Source: Citrobacter amalonaticus (GTDB lineage: Bacteria > Pseudomonadota > Gammaproteobacteria > Enterobacterales > Enterobacteriaceae). From it: 64,000 nt of DNA. Made by a program: the position numbers and the translations under genes. The notes below the pieces were generated by a model. That model saw nothing but the letters and a program-made list of their open reading frames with translations. It did not search any database and was not told the origin of the DNA. Shown here piece by piece: positions 46,736 to 57,861 of this stretch (position 1 is its first letter; each line of letters starts with the position of its first letter). The DNA lies in assembly GCF_018323885.1 (NCBI RefSeq), contig NZ_AP024585.1, positions 372,001 to 436,000 of the forward strand, read 5' to 3'.

Positions 46736-47545
46736 TTAATTATTGGCTGTAGCCTCAGTTTGGTTGATTTTTGCCGGAGCAGGTCGCTCCGATTTTGGCG
46801 TAGCATACCAATAACCTAACCCCATGAACACGACACCGGACAAAGTATTGCCGAGTGTTACCCACAGCAGGTTATGACCAATCCCCGCCAGGGTATAGGC
46901 TTCGCTGTGGTGTCCGAACCAGGAGAGGGCGAACAGCGTCATGTTGGCAACTGAGTGTTCATAGCCGGACGCGATAAACGCCAGCAGACACCACCAGATA
47001 GCGATAAATTTCGCAGCGCCTTCAGTACGGATCGCCATCCAGATTGCCAGACAAACCAGCCAGTTACACAGCGCGCCTTTGAAGAACAGTACCGTTGCCG
47101 GCGCCGTGGTTTTCGCCAGCGCGACCGAGTGTACGATGCTGGTATCGACCGGTAGCAGGCTACCGCCACCCCAACTGTACAGCAGTGCGACGAACACGGA
47201 ACCCACCAGGTTACCCAACCAGGTCTGCGGCAAAATCGCCCACATCTGTCCCTGGCTGATGGTGCCCGCTTTGACGCCAAGCGTCAGGAACATCGTGTGA
47301 CCGGTAAACAGTTCGGAACCAGCAATAATGACCAGCGTTAAGGCAATCCCAAAGGTCGCGCCCATCACCAGCGGACGCACGGACGGATCGAGTAAGTTAC
47401 CGAGAGTGAAAATCAGGATGATACCGAGGCCAACGTAAGCCCCTGCCATCGCAGAACTGACCCAGAAGCCGAGCGGGTTATTTGCCGACAGGCGTGCGAT
47501 GCGCGCAGCGTTAGCCGCACATTTGTTAATTGTATCTGTGAACAT
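46736..47545 (-). CDS. nirC: NirC, nitrite channel/transporter
   Basis: A 269-residue FNT-family membrane protein with six helices (for example [15 protein letters not shown] and [18 protein letters not shown]). It carries nitrite, and its P-loop-like LFTGH segment is conserved. It lies 137 bp after nirD, a gap that holds a REP-like hairpin and a terminator-like hairpin, so its expression may be partly uncoupled from nirBD. Confidence 0.97.
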   Translation of the reverse strand: MFTDTINKCAANAARIARLSANNPLGFWVSSAMAGAYVGLGIILIFTLGNLLDPSVRPLVMGATFGIALTLVIIAGSELFTGHTMFLTLGVKAGTISQGQMWAILPQTWLGNLVGSVFVALLYSWGGGSLLPVDTSIVHSVALAKTTAPATVLFFKGALCNWLVCLAIWMAIRTEGAAKFIAIWWCLLAFIASGYEHSVANMTLFALSWFGHHSEAYTLAGIGHNLLWVTLGNTLSGVVFMGLGYWYATPKSERPAPAKINQTEATANN

Positions 47546-47584
47546 GACTTTGATTACCCATAAAAAATGAAATAAATACGTAAC

Positions 47585-47624
47585 CGTAGGCCGGATAGGC
47601 CTTTATGCCGCCTTCAGACCTACG
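47585..47624. repeat. REP-like palindrome between nirD and nirC
   Basis: CGTAGG (47585-47590) pairs with CCTACG (47619-47624) around GCCGGATAGGC...GCCGCC, typical of enterobacterial REP units. Confidence 0.65.
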
Positions 47625-47641
47625 AAAAAAACAGGACTGCC

Positions 47642-47674
47642 AATACGTTAAAAAGGGAGGCGTTGCGCCTCCCT
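47642..47674 (-). terminator. Terminator-like hairpin downstream of nirD
   Basis: On the minus strand AGGGAGGCG pairs with CGCCTCCCT (47654-47674) and is followed by TTTTAACG. It lies inside nirBDC-cysG and could attenuate readthrough into nirC. Confidence 0.75.
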
Positions 47675-47682
47675 AAAATTCA

Positions 47683-48009
47683 TTAACTGCGCAACTGCAC
47701 AATGCCGTCTTTTACCCGCGCGTCGTAGTGCGCCACGGAATGACATTCATCCTCCATGCACAGGCCGTCGCTCAGGCGAAAGCGCTGTTTTTTCAACGGG
47801 CTGGCGACCCACAATTCGCCCTGATGTTCCGCAATCAATCCGCGAGACAGCACGCTGGATTCAAAGAACGGGTCGATGTTGCTGATCGCAAACACCTGGT
47901 CGTTGTGATACGGACGAAAAATAGCGACCTGTTCCTCACCTAACAACGCGCAGACGCCGGTTGCGGGCAGGATGTCATCAATGTGGCAGATGTTTGTCCA
48001 CTGGCTCAT
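47683..48009 (-). CDS. nirD: NirD, nitrite reductase (NADH) small subunit
   Basis: A 108-residue Rieske-like subunit of cytoplasmic NADH-nitrite reductase. The Rieske fold is seen (LLGEEQVAIFRPYHNDQVFA; FESSVLSRGLIAEHQGELWV), but the cysteine-histidine cluster ligands are missing, as is normal for NirD. It overlaps the nirB stop by 4 bp. Confidence 0.97.
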   Translation of the reverse strand: MSQWTNICHIDDILPATGVCALLGEEQVAIFRPYHNDQVFAISNIDPFFESSVLSRGLIAEHQGELWVASPLKKQRFRLSDGLCMEDECHSVAHYDARVKDGIVQLRS

Positions 48010-50549
48010 GCGTTTTCCTCCACCAGAGTGACCGGGATGCGTTCATACGGCGTGGCCGGACGATGCTGTTCACGTTCAGGCACTACCTGGACGTTCGGAT
48101 CGCGTTTATCGCTGTTGATAAAGTGTCTGAAACGCGTCTGGGCAGATGGCGTGTTGACGGTTTCCGTCCACTCGCAGACTACGGCTTCGCGCAGACGGGC
48201 CATCTCTTCTTCCAGATGTTCGTTCAGACCTAGTTTGTCGTCGATGATGACGGAACGCAGATACTCAATGCCGCCTTCCAGGTTGTCTAACCACGGGGCG
48301 GTACGGGTCAGTTTGTCCGCCGTACGGATGTAGAACATCATGAAACGGTCGAGATATTTGAGCAGCGTTTCACGATCGATATCCGCTGCCAGCAGATCCG
48401 CATGACGCGGTTTCATCCCGCCATTACCGCAGACGTACAGGTTCCAGCCTTTCTCGGTAGCGATGATACCGACGTCTTTGCCCTGGGCTTCGGCACATTC
48501 ACGGGTACAGCCGGAAACGCCGAACTTCATCTTGTGCGGGGTGCGAATGCCTTTGTAGCGGTTTTCCAGCTCAACGCCGAAGCCCACGCTGTCACCCACG
48601 CCATAACGGCACCAGGTGCTGCCCACACAGGTTTTCGCCATGCGCAGCGCTTTGGCGTAGGCATGGCCGGTTTCGAAGCCAGCTTCAATCAGTTGGCGCC
48701 AGATTTCCGGCAGGTCGTCTTTTTGCGCGCCGAACAGGCCGATACGCTGAGAACCGGTGATTTTGGTGTACAGATTAAATTCACGGGCGATACGACCTAC
48801 GGCAACCAGACCTTCCGGCGTGATTTCACCGCCGGCAGAGCGTGGGATCACAGAGTAGGTCCCGTCTTTCTGGATGTTCGCCAGGAAGTTGTCGTTAGTA
48901 TCCTGCAGCGGGGTGTGCTGCGGTTTCAGAATGTACTCATTCCAGCAGGAAGCCAGCAAAGAGCCCACGGTCGGTTTACACACTTCGCAGCCATAACCTT
49001 TACCGTGTTTTGCCAGCAGCTCCTCGAAGGTTTTGATGCCTTCCACTCGAATCAGGTGGAACAGTTCCTGGCGCGAGTAAGCAAAGTGCTCGCACAGGTT
49101 GTTGTTCACTTCGATACCCTGTTTCGCCAGTTCGGCGTTCAGCACCTGGGTAACCAGTGGGATACAGCCGCCGCAGCCGGTACCGGCTTTGGTTTCGGCT
49201 TTCAGCGCGGCAACGGTGTGGCAGCCTTTGTTAATGGCGGCGACCAGCATCCCTTTGGTGACGTCGAAACAGGAGCAAATCTGCGCGCTGTCCGGCAGTT
49301 TATCCACGCCAATAGACGGTTTACCACTGCCGGCATGGGCCGGCAGGATCAGCGAGTCCGGGTTTTCCGGCAGTTCGATGGCATTCAGTACCAGTTGCAG
49401 CAGGTTGCCGTAATCGCTGGTATCTCCCACCAGCACAGCGCCGAGCAGGGTTTTGTTATCCTGGCTTACGATAAGGCGTTTGTAGACTTCTTTGCTTTCG
49501 TCGAGGTAAACGTAACTACGGGCACCCGGCGTGCGGCCATGTGCGTCGCCAATACCGCCAACGTCAACGCCCAGCAGTTTCAGCTTGGCGCTTAAATCTG
49601 CGCCTTCGAAGGCGTTTTCGTTATTGAGAATATGGTCAACGGCGACCTGCGCCATTTTGTAGCCCGGCGCGACCAGACCGTATACCCGGTTGTTCCAACT
49701 GGCACATTCACCGATGGCGTAGATATCCGGGTCGGACGTCTGGCAGGCATCGTTGATCACGATCCCGCCGCGTGGCGCAACCTCCAGACCACACTGGGTC
49801 GCCAGTTTGTCGCGTGGGCGAATACCGGTCGAGAAGACGATGAAGTCCACTTCCAGCTCGCTACCGTCGGCAAAACGCATCGTTTTACGGGCTTCAGTGC
49901 CTTGCTGGACGATCTCCTGGGTGTTTTTGCTGGTGTGCACGCGCACGCCCATGCTTTCAATCTTGCGACGCAACTGTTCGCCGCCCATAGGGTCAAGCTG
50001 CTCAGCCATCAGCATCGGGGCGAATTCAATCACGTGAGTTTCCACGCCGAGGTTTTTCAGCGCGCCTGCCGCTTCCAGACCTAACAGACCGCCGCCGACG
50101 ACCGCACCACGCTTGCTGCGACGAGCACAGGATTCAATCGCGTTGAGGTCTTCAATGGTGCGATAAACGAAGCAGTCCTGGGTTTCGGAACCTTTAATCG
50201 GCGGGATCCACGGATAAGAACCGGTCGCCATAATCAGCTTGTCGTAGTAAACCGTACGGCCCGCACTGGAGTGAATCACTTTTTCCTGGCGGTTGATGGT
50301 AATCGCACGTTCGCCGACCAGCACGTTAACGCCGTGCTTCTCGTAAAATCCTTCGCGAACCAGAGACAGTTCTTCGGCGGTGTGGTGTGAGAAGTAGGAT
50401 GACAGGTGCACACGGTCGTATGCCTTGCGGGGTTCTTCGCAGAAAACAGTAATATCAAAATTGGCAGCGTCGGATTTATCAAGAAGGTCCTCAATAAAGC
50501 GATGGCCGACCATACCATTACCGATAATAGCGAGTCTGACTTTGCTCAT
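48006..50549 (-). CDS. nirB: NirB, nitrite reductase (NADH) large subunit
   Basis: An 847-residue siroheme, FAD and Fe-S enzyme that reduces nitrite to ammonium in the cytoplasm. FAD/NAD-binding region (IGNGMVGHRFIEDLL near residue 9; GGGLLGLEAAGALKNLG near residue 150), bacterioferritin-associated [2Fe-2S] segment (CSCFDVTKGMLV; GTGCGGCIPLV near residues 425-470), and C-terminal siroheme/4Fe-4S cysteines (GVSGCTRECAEAQGKD and VCGNGG near residues 675-720). First gene of the operon, under a typical FNR/NarL promoter. Confidence 0.98.
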   Translation of the reverse strand: MSKVRLAIIGNGMVGHRFIEDLLDKSDAANFDITVFCEEPRKAYDRVHLSSYFSHHTAEELSLVREGFYEKHGVNVLVGERAITINRQEKVIHSSAGRTVYYDKLIMATGSYPWIPPIKGSETQDCFVYRTIEDLNAIESCARRSKRGAVVGGGLLGLEAAGALKNLGVETHVIEFAPMLMAEQLDPMGGEQLRRKIESMGVRVHTSKNTQEIVQQGTEARKTMRFADGSELEVDFIVFSTGIRPRDKLATQCGLEVAPRGGIVINDACQTSDPDIYAIGECASWNNRVYGLVAPGYKMAQVAVDHILNNENAFEGADLSAKLKLLGVDVGGIGDAHGRTPGARSYVYLDESKEVYKRLIVSQDNKTLLGAVLVGDTSDYGNLLQLVLNAIELPENPDSLILPAHAGSGKPSIGVDKLPDSAQICSCFDVTKGMLVAAINKGCHTVAALKAETKAGTGCGGCIPLVTQVLNAELAKQGIEVNNNLCEHFAYSRQELFHLIRVEGIKTFEELLAKHGKGYGCEVCKPTVGSLLASCWNEYILKPQHTPLQDTNDNFLANIQKDGTYSVIPRSAGGEITPEGLVAVGRIAREFNLYTKITGSQRIGLFGAQKDDLPEIWRQLIEAGFETGHAYAKALRMAKTCVGSTWCRYGVGDSVGFGVELENRYKGIRTPHKMKFGVSGCTRECAEAQGKDVGIIATEKGWNLYVCGNGGMKPRHADLLAADIDRETLLKYLDRFMMFYIRTADKLTRTAPWLDNLEGGIEYLRSVIIDDKLGLNEHLEEEMARLREAVVCEWTETVNTPSAQTRFRHFINSDKRDPNVQVVPEREQHRPATPYERIPVTLVEENA

Positions 50550-50607
50550 TTTTGCCTCGATTTCTTTTCTATTACTGCCTACCTTAACGATTCAGCACCC
50601 CCACTTA

Positions 50608-50650
50608 TTGATGCAAATCAAATTCACCTTTATATACCTCTTAAGGAGTA
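50608..50650 (-). promoter_or_regulatory. nirB promoter: FNR site plus NarL/NarP 7-2-7 site
   Basis: TTGAT-GCAA-ATCAA (50608-50621) is a perfect FNR palindrome. TACCTCT-TA-AGGAGTA (50635-50650) is a NarL/NarP inverted heptamer pair. Their centres are 28 bp apart, the spacing of -41.5 and -69.5 in E. coli. TSS is predicted near 50573, with a -10 around 50585. Confidence 0.92.
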
Positions 50651-50807
50651 TATTGCTGATTTGACAGCATTTTCTTAAGTTGTGGAAATATCAGACTTTT
50701 CGCGATTGTACAAATAACGTACAAAATGAGGGGTTTTTAGCAGAAGAGGGCTACCACTAAAGATTGGCTGCCTTACATCCTTCGAGGAAGGGAAGAGAAA
50801 CGAGAAA

Positions 50808-50863
50808 AGGCCGGATGTCGGTAGCGTTTTATCCGGCCTATAAAGAGGATCGCCATCCGGCAA
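50808..50863. repeat. REP/BIME unit between tsgA and nirB promoter
   Basis: AGGCCGGAT (50808-50816) pairs with ATCCGGCCT (50831-50839), followed by a second GCCATCCGGC arm. It is just downstream of the tsgA stop. The rest of 50651-50807 shows no gene. Confidence 0.7.
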
Positions 50864-50869
50864 ATCACG

Positions 50870-52051
50870 TTACTGTGCTGTCGGGGCCTCATGCTGACGA
50901 TGACGGGTCACAAAACCGAGGATAAAGCACATCACGAAGACGATAGCGTACAGGCCATTCGCGGTGAGCAAGGCCGCCTGAGGACCGCTGTGCGCCACGA
51001 TAGGACCGGTGACGACAAACGTCAGCATGGTGCCGATGGTGCCGCAGGTCAGGACGAAGTTAACCAGTTTTGGCGAGGCTACGCGGGTTTGCTGCGAACC
51101 CAGGGTGATGATAGTGGTATAGATGGCGCTGGAGAAAAAGCCGAGAGCCAGAATAAACCACGGCATATGTTCAGGCGTCCCGGTGATGAACAGGTACATC
51201 AGCACGGTGGCCAGTGCCGCCAGTACAGTCAGAATGCGCTGCAAATCAAAGAAACGCAGAATGAAGCTGAATGCCCACATCCCAAACATGTATGACATCC
51301 AGAAGTTGCTGACCAGCGTACCGGCATCGTTCAGGCTCATCCCCAACCCTTTCGCGTACTCGGGTACCCAGGAGATAAAGCCCAACTGACCGAGGATGTA
51401 ACACAGCGCAGCGACAGACAGAAACAGGACGCCAATGCCCCATTTCTCTTTCACGATGGGTGTATCGCTTTGCGGCGCGTGTTTGCCCAGCGGCGGGAAT
51501 TCACAACCAAAGGTCAGAAGAAAAATAGCGACATAGACCAGACCGATGCAGGCGTACACCCAGTACCATTCGATGCTGCGCGCCAACAGGAACGCGGCGA
51601 CCATCGGGAAAACCATCCCAGCCATGCTGAAGAAGGAGTCGGTAAACAACAGACGGGAGCCGCGCTGACGGCCTTCATACATCTGCGTAATCAGGAACGT
51701 ACCAATGGACATGGTGATCCCGCTGACCAACCCCAGCACAAACATTGCGGCAGAGAATAAAGCCAGACTGTGGCTGAACATCAGACCGGCAACGGCCAGT
51801 ACCATCAGGATAAAGCCAAAGCGCAGTTGCGTTTTCAGCGGAACAATTTCCATCAGCCAGGCATTAAGGAAAATGGAGATCAAGATACCGGCGTTCAGGA
51901 AGGTGAAAGTGTTACTCATACTGGAAACTGGCAGCTGGAAATACTCTGCGATGTTTCCCATCACCATCCCGGTGACAATAACCAACGCACCGGTGAGGGC
52001 GTAGGAGAGAAAGCTAATCCATGTGAGCTTGATACGATTGCTGTTAGTCAT
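50870..52051 (-). CDS. tsgA: TsgA, MFS-family inner-membrane protein
   Basis: A 393-residue 12-helix protein of the major facilitator superfamily, the length of E. coli TsgA (YhfC). The ATG at 52051 begins [20 protein letters not shown]. Family loop [19 protein letters not shown] lies near residue 130. In Salmonella tsgA is induced by tellurite/selenite; the substrate is unknown. It stands between nirB and ppiA, both divergent or tandem with separate promoters. Confidence 0.95.
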   Translation of the reverse strand: MTNSNRIKLTWISFLSYALTGALVIVTGMVMGNIAEYFQLPVSSMSNTFTFLNAGILISIFLNAWLMEIVPLKTQLRFGFILMVLAVAGLMFSHSLALFSAAMFVLGLVSGITMSIGTFLITQMYEGRQRGSRLLFTDSFFSMAGMVFPMVAAFLLARSIEWYWVYACIGLVYVAIFLLTFGCEFPPLGKHAPQSDTPIVKEKWGIGVLFLSVAALCYILGQLGFISWVPEYAKGLGMSLNDAGTLVSNFWMSYMFGMWAFSFILRFFDLQRILTVLAALATVLMYLFITGTPEHMPWFILALGFFSSAIYTTIITLGSQQTRVASPKLVNFVLTCGTIGTMLTFVVTGPIVAHSGPQAALLTANGLYAIVFVMCFILGFVTRHRQHEAPTAQ

Positions 52052-52170
52052 GACTGGCCTGTAAATGGAAGTAAAGCGCATTGACGGCGCCGGGAACGGG
52101 CGGATTTTAGGCTTTTTGGTGATGCATTTAAACTTTTATCGGAAATTACAGGATCTGTTACATTTTTAAA

Positions 52171-52186
52171 GGTGATGTAAGTCACA
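52171..52186. promoter_or_regulatory. CRP-binding site in the tsgA-ppiA region
   Basis: GGTGA-TGTAAG-TCACA matches the CRP palindrome at 9 of 10 key bases, 131-146 bp before ppiA. E. coli ppiA is reported to be CRP-controlled. It could also act on tsgA. Confidence 0.75.
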
Positions 52187-52271
52187 ATAATTAATGCTTT
52201 GATGAAGTTACATATGTTTCAGGTACGTAAAATTAGGTAAAGGGATGGCCTTGTCCCTGAAGGCTCTTTAG

Positions 52272-52889
<618 letters not shown>

Positions 52890-52899
52890 TCCTTTCCCG

Positions 52900-52925
52900 C
52901 GCGGGCATTGCAGGCCCGCGTTGCT
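52900..52925 (+). terminator. Possible terminator after ppiA
   Basis: CGCGGGC (52900-52906) pairs with GCCCGCG (52914-52920), but the following TTGCTTT is a weak T-run. Confidence 0.55.
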
Positions 52926-52997
52926 TTATCTTCCCTGCGTAACCGCGTTTTGCTGCTTATACTTGTGGCAAACACGGATCAATCAGGGAGGCGTAAA

Positions 52998-53165
52998 GTG
53001 ATAAAACTCACCGACAGGCAAAAATCCCGGCTCTGGGAACAGCAGCGCAACGTGAATTTCCAGGCCAGCCGCCGTCTTGAGGGCGTCGAAAGTCCGTTAG
53101 TCACGCTTAATGCCGCAGAGGCGCTGGCGCGTCTGGAAGAACTCCGGAGGCACTATGAGCGATAA
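52998..53165 (+). CDS. yhfG: YhfG, FicA-type antitoxin of Fic
   Basis: A 55-residue protein starting at a GTG at 52998, with AGGGAGG 8 bp upstream; no ATG is available in frame. It carries the class I Fic inhibitory motif (S/T)xxxE(G/N) as S24-RRL-E28-G29. In this family the glutamate blocks ATP binding in the partner Fic protein. It overlaps fic by 11 bp, the classic antitoxin-toxin order. Confidence 0.92.
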   Translation: MIKLTDRQKSRLWEQQRNVNFQASRRLEGVESPLVTLNAAEALARLEELRRHYER

Positions 53166-53757
53166 AATCGGCGACGACCGCGATCCGTATCTTTACCCCG
53201 GACTGAATGTGATGCGTAACCGTCTGGGGATCCACCAGGTTGCACGTCTGGAACAGGCCGCTTATGAACTGACTGCGCTACGAGCGGCGACTATCGAACT
53301 GGGCCCGGCGAAGCGCGGCTTGCCTCATCTGTGCGCGATTCATCGGCAGCTATACCAGGACGTCTTTGACTGGGCGGGTCATCTGCGTGAAGTGGATATC
53401 TATCAGGGTGATACCCGTTTCTGCCATTTCGCGTACATCGAAAAAGAGGGAAATGCCCTGATGCAGGATCTGGAAGAAGAGGGCTACCTGATGGGGCTGC
53501 CAAAAGAGAAGTTCGTCAGTCGCCTTGCACATTATTACTGTGAGATCAACGTGCTACATCCGTTTCGTCTTGGCAGCGGCATGGCGCAGCGGATTTTCTT
53601 CGAACAGCTGGCTATTCATGCGGGGTATCTTCTTCACTGGGCAGATGTGCCGGTGGCGGAGTGGCGTCGGGCGAATCAGGAAGGGGCGATGGGCGACCTT
53701 AGCGCATTGCAGGCGATATTTCGTAAAGGGGTAAGCGAAGCCGAGGAAACTGAGTAG
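53155..53757 (+). CDS. fic: Fic, cell filamentation/AMPylase-fold protein with degenerate active site
   Basis: A 200-residue Fic-domain protein from the ATG at 53155. The active-site loop reads [12 protein letters not shown] against the canonical HPFx(D/E)GNGRxxR: histidine and the last arginine are kept, the metal-binding acid is Leu, Asn is Ser and the first Arg is Met. E. coli Fic has a similar loop (HPFRVGSGLAQR), so this is a family trait. AMP transfer is therefore doubtful or weak. It is coupled to yhfG and lies 31 bp before pabA. Confidence 0.93.
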   Translation: MSDKIGDDRDPYLYPGLNVMRNRLGIHQVARLEQAAYELTALRAATIELGPAKRGLPHLCAIHRQLYQDVFDWAGHLREVDIYQGDTRFCHFAYIEKEGNALMQDLEEEGYLMGLPKEKFVSRLAHYYCEINVLHPFRLGSGMAQRIFFEQLAIHAGYLLHWADVPVAEWRRANQEGAMGDLSALQAIFRKGVSEAEETE

Positions 53758-53788
53758 AATAGCGCGGTTTTCCTCGACCGGAGCCGCC

Positions 53789-54352
53789 ATGATCCTGCTT
53801 ATCGATAACTACGATTCTTTCACCTGGAACCTCTACCAGTATTTTTGTGAGCTGGGCGCTGACGTGCAGGTTAAGCGCAATGATGAATTGACGCTGTCGC
53901 AGATCGATGCGCTACAGCCGCAAAAAATCGTCATTTCGCCCGGTCCTTGCACCCCGGATGATGCCGGAATTTCGCTGGAGGTGATTCGCCACTATGCCGG
54001 ACGTTTGCCGATACTGGGCGTCTGCCTGGGGCATCAGGCGATGGCGCAGGCTTTTGGCGCAACGATCGTACGCGCCGAAAAAGTGATGCACGGAAAAACG
54101 TCGCCCATCCACCATACGGGACAGGGCGTGTTTCAGGGGTTAACTAACCCGCTTACCGTCACCCGCTATCACTCGCTCATCATCGACCCCACCACCCTGC
54201 CAGACTGCTTTGAGGTGACCGCCTGGAGCGAAACACAGGAAATTATGGGGATTCGCCATACGATGTGGGATCTGGAAGGGGTGCAGTTCCACCCGGAGAG
54301 TATTCTCAGCGAGCAGGGACATCAATTGCTGGAAAATTTCCTCAATCGGTGA
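53789..54352 (+). CDS. pabA: PabA, aminodeoxychorismate synthase glutamine amidotransferase
   Basis: A 187-residue class I glutaminase subunit that feeds ammonia to PabB in p-aminobenzoate (folate) synthesis. Motifs: [14 protein letters not shown] at residues 6-19, catalytic Cys in [12 protein letters not shown] near residue 79, and the His-Glu pair in GVQFHPES near residue 168. It is close to the anthranilate synthase glutaminase TrpG, but length and context fix pabA. Confidence 0.97.
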   Translation: MILLIDNYDSFTWNLYQYFCELGADVQVKRNDELTLSQIDALQPQKIVISPGPCTPDDAGISLEVIRHYAGRLPILGVCLGHQAMAQAFGATIVRAEKVMHGKTSPIHHTGQGVFQGLTNPLTVTRYHSLIIDPTTLPDCFEVTAWSETQEIMGIRHTMWDLEGVQFHPESILSEQGHQLLENFLNR

Positions 54353-54389
54353 TTTGTGATTGCTATCCTGTGATTTTTTATGCATATTT

Positions 54390-54407
54390 TGTGATTATAT
54401 TTTCACA
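54390..54407. promoter_or_regulatory. ArgR operator (ARG box) before argD
   Basis: Core TGATT-ATAT-TTTCA (54392-54405) matches TGAAT-wwww-ATTCA at 12 of 14 positions. A second, poorer box may adjoin it on either side. It lies 31-48 bp before argD. Confidence 0.6.
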
Positions 54408-54422
54408 TTCATTTTTGCATAA

Positions 54423-55655
<1,233 letters not shown>

Positions 55656-55659
55656 CGGT

Positions 55660-55716
55660 GTGCCTGACGGCGCGGCGTTTATCAGGCCTGGTGCTGATAA
55701 CGCGCGTATCCGGCAA
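55660..55716. repeat. REP-like palindrome between argD and yhfK
   Basis: TGCCTGACGGCGC...TTTATCAGGC pairs imperfectly, followed by an inverted GTATCCGGCA arm. It fills the 67-bp convergent gap. Confidence 0.55.
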
Positions 55717-55722
55717 TCCGTG

Positions 55723-57810
55723 TTAACCCCGCATATCCCGTAACCGGCGGCTGAGCCAGATCCCATGGTGCGGCCGCTGACGCCATGCGACAGACGAGAT
55801 AGTATGCATCGTGTTCAGGTGTCCCAGTACGCGTTGCAGATGCTGTTCCAGCGTGCTTAAGGGGCCGTGGGTGAGCGCTTCAGGCGCTTCCAGAATATTC
55901 ACATCCCCCGAACTGCCCGGCCCGTCGTACTCCAGCCGCTGCTGACAGCGTTGGATGGCAATTTCGCACGATTGCAGATATCGCTGCGCCAGTTCCGGCG
56001 TCAGCATCGTATGCTCACGCGCCAGCGTGGTCATGGCATTGATATGTTCGACGATAAACTGACTGTGCGTCACCCACAGCTTCATGTCCGCCAGATAGTG
56101 CGTGTTAAAGCCTGGCTCCTGCATCGCCTGATTCAGTGAGTTAAACAGCGTGTTGTGCGCCTGATTGACGCGCATACGCTGATAAGCCAGCGGTGTGGCC
56201 TGCGGATCGTCACTCAGAATCAGACGAATAGCTTCCTGATCGGCCTCCAGCGCATCATGGGCGTTTTTACGCAACAGTCCGCTCTGCCATTGTGGCCATA
56301 ACCAAACGGTGCCGCCAAACGCAATCAGGCAGCCTATCACCGTGTCGACAAATCGCGGAATGATGAACTGTTCGCCGTCCAGCGTCAGGAGTTGCAGGGT
56401 GTACACCGCCGTGACGGTAAATCCCACGGTCGCCCAGCCGTAGTTTTTGCGGATGGTCAGATAGCTGACCAGGGTGATCACCAGCATCAGCGCCAGCGTA
56501 TATCCTTCAGGAATATGAAAGTGCAGTGTTACGCCTGCGATAATCAGCCCCACCAGCGTTCCCGCCGAACGGTGCAGAATACGCACGCGGGTGGCGCCGT
56601 AACCGTTTTGCGTCACAAACAGCACCGTCATCAGGATCCAGTAAGGCTTCGGCAGATGCAGCGCGGTTCCCATCAGACTGGCGATGCTGAGCATGACGCT
56701 GATCCGCCCGGCGCTGCGGAGTGCCGGAGATTTCAGCGAGAGGTAGTTTTTCAACGCCGGCAGCAGCGGTAGCCGACGCTGCTTATCGGCCATCAGATCG
56801 CGGGCGTACAATGGTCGCTGGGTGCGCAGTACGCGGGCGATACGGCTGAAGTGCCAGTAACAGAACTGCCCGACGGGGTTATCCGGATGCTGATGAGCAA
56901 TTTTTTCCAGCGCGCCAATCTGCTTTTGCATGGTGAACCGCGTCGGCAGCCGGTGATATAGAATGTCATCCGCCAGTACGCGCAGGCGAGCGGCGACCGT
57001 TTGCGCCGTCCAGCGTATCACCTGCTCCGCGTGACTGCGCTCGACCAGCTTTTGCACCTCTTCCGGTTGATGCAAACTGACGGAGATATGTTCCTGCAGA
57101 TCCAGCGCTTCCTGAAAGGCGCGCAGCATCCGCTTATAGTCATTATTGTGATGCGCCGACAGCATGTGCATCTGCTGATAGCACTGGGTGATGAGGTCGA
57201 CGGCCTTCTGCTGGCGCACCAGAAGCGGCGGCAGGGCTTTTTCCGGGTCGGTATGCTGGGTCAGCATGCTGTATTTCGCTTCGCAGTAATCCGCCAGTTC
57301 CCGGTACAGCAGGCTCAGCGACTCGCGCAGCGGCTGTTCGCGCCAGAGCCAGAACCAGAACCAGTTAAACAAGCCATACCACAGCGTGCCCAGCGCGTAG
57401 ATCAGCAGCGGTTCCCAGACCGGCATATTTCCTGCCAGGCTCAGTGTGAAAATCGCCGCGATCAGCGAGGCCGGAAGCAAACGCGCGTGAAGGGAGCTTA
57501 ATTCAGCGGTGACGCCGAGCGTGAGCGTCAGGCCGGTCAGGATCAGGGGTAACGGCACCGCCTGCGCCAGCAGCAGCTGCATGATTAGGCTACAGCCGGC
57601 AAACAGCGACGCACCGATGATCAGACGTTTGAAAAAGCGTTTGTGCGGAGTATCAAGCCCGGCAATGTTGCAGCAGGCGGGAACGAGAGAGAAGAGCAGG
57701 CCCAGATGTAACTGCCCGATGATCAGGCCGACGGCCACGGGCAAACAGAGCACCAGCGTTTGACGTAGTGCATAATTGATTTCTGGGTGATAAATCAGTC
57801 TGCGCCACAT
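55723..57810 (-). CDS. yhfK: YhfK, FUSC/YccS-family inner-membrane protein
   Basis: A 695-residue protein from the ATG at 57810 (MWRRLIYHPEINYAL); a TTG two codons upstream is also in frame. Two sets of membrane helices (about residues 15-140 and 385-520) flank a long soluble region, the architecture of the YccS/YhfK family related to aromatic-acid efflux (FUSC) proteins. The substrate is unknown. It follows crp on the same strand; the crp terminator overlaps the region directly before its start. Confidence 0.93.
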   Translation of the reverse strand: MWRRLIYHPEINYALRQTLVLCLPVAVGLIIGQLHLGLLFSLVPACCNIAGLDTPHKRFFKRLIIGASLFAGCSLIMQLLLAQAVPLPLILTGLTLTLGVTAELSSLHARLLPASLIAAIFTLSLAGNMPVWEPLLIYALGTLWYGLFNWFWFWLWREQPLRESLSLLYRELADYCEAKYSMLTQHTDPEKALPPLLVRQQKAVDLITQCYQQMHMLSAHHNNDYKRMLRAFQEALDLQEHISVSLHQPEEVQKLVERSHAEQVIRWTAQTVAARLRVLADDILYHRLPTRFTMQKQIGALEKIAHQHPDNPVGQFCYWHFSRIARVLRTQRPLYARDLMADKQRRLPLLPALKNYLSLKSPALRSAGRISVMLSIASLMGTALHLPKPYWILMTVLFVTQNGYGATRVRILHRSAGTLVGLIIAGVTLHFHIPEGYTLALMLVITLVSYLTIRKNYGWATVGFTVTAVYTLQLLTLDGEQFIIPRFVDTVIGCLIAFGGTVWLWPQWQSGLLRKNAHDALEADQEAIRLILSDDPQATPLAYQRMRVNQAHNTLFNSLNQAMQEPGFNTHYLADMKLWVTHSQFIVEHINAMTTLAREHTMLTPELAQRYLQSCEIAIQRCQQRLEYDGPGSSGDVNILEAPEALTHGPLSTLEQHLQRVLGHLNTMHTISSVAWRQRPHHGIWLSRRLRDMRG

Positions 57811-57850
57811 TGGCAAAACAAAAATGACGCGCTAGCGGGTAGCGCGTCAT
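57811..57850 (-). terminator. Rho-independent terminator of crp
   Basis: On the minus strand ATGACGCGCT (57841-57850 arm) pairs with AGCGCGTCAT (57824-57833 arm) and is followed by TTTTTGTTTT. The T-tract ends right at the yhfK start codon. Confidence 0.92.
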
Positions 57851-57861
57851 TTCCGATGAGA

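Noticed and set aside
48402..49595. 397-codon plus-strand open frame opposite nirB
   Set aside because: Lies wholly inside the strongly conserved nirB gene; composition (many His, Phe, Gln, Val) is typical of an antisense shadow, and there is no promoter or ribosome site.
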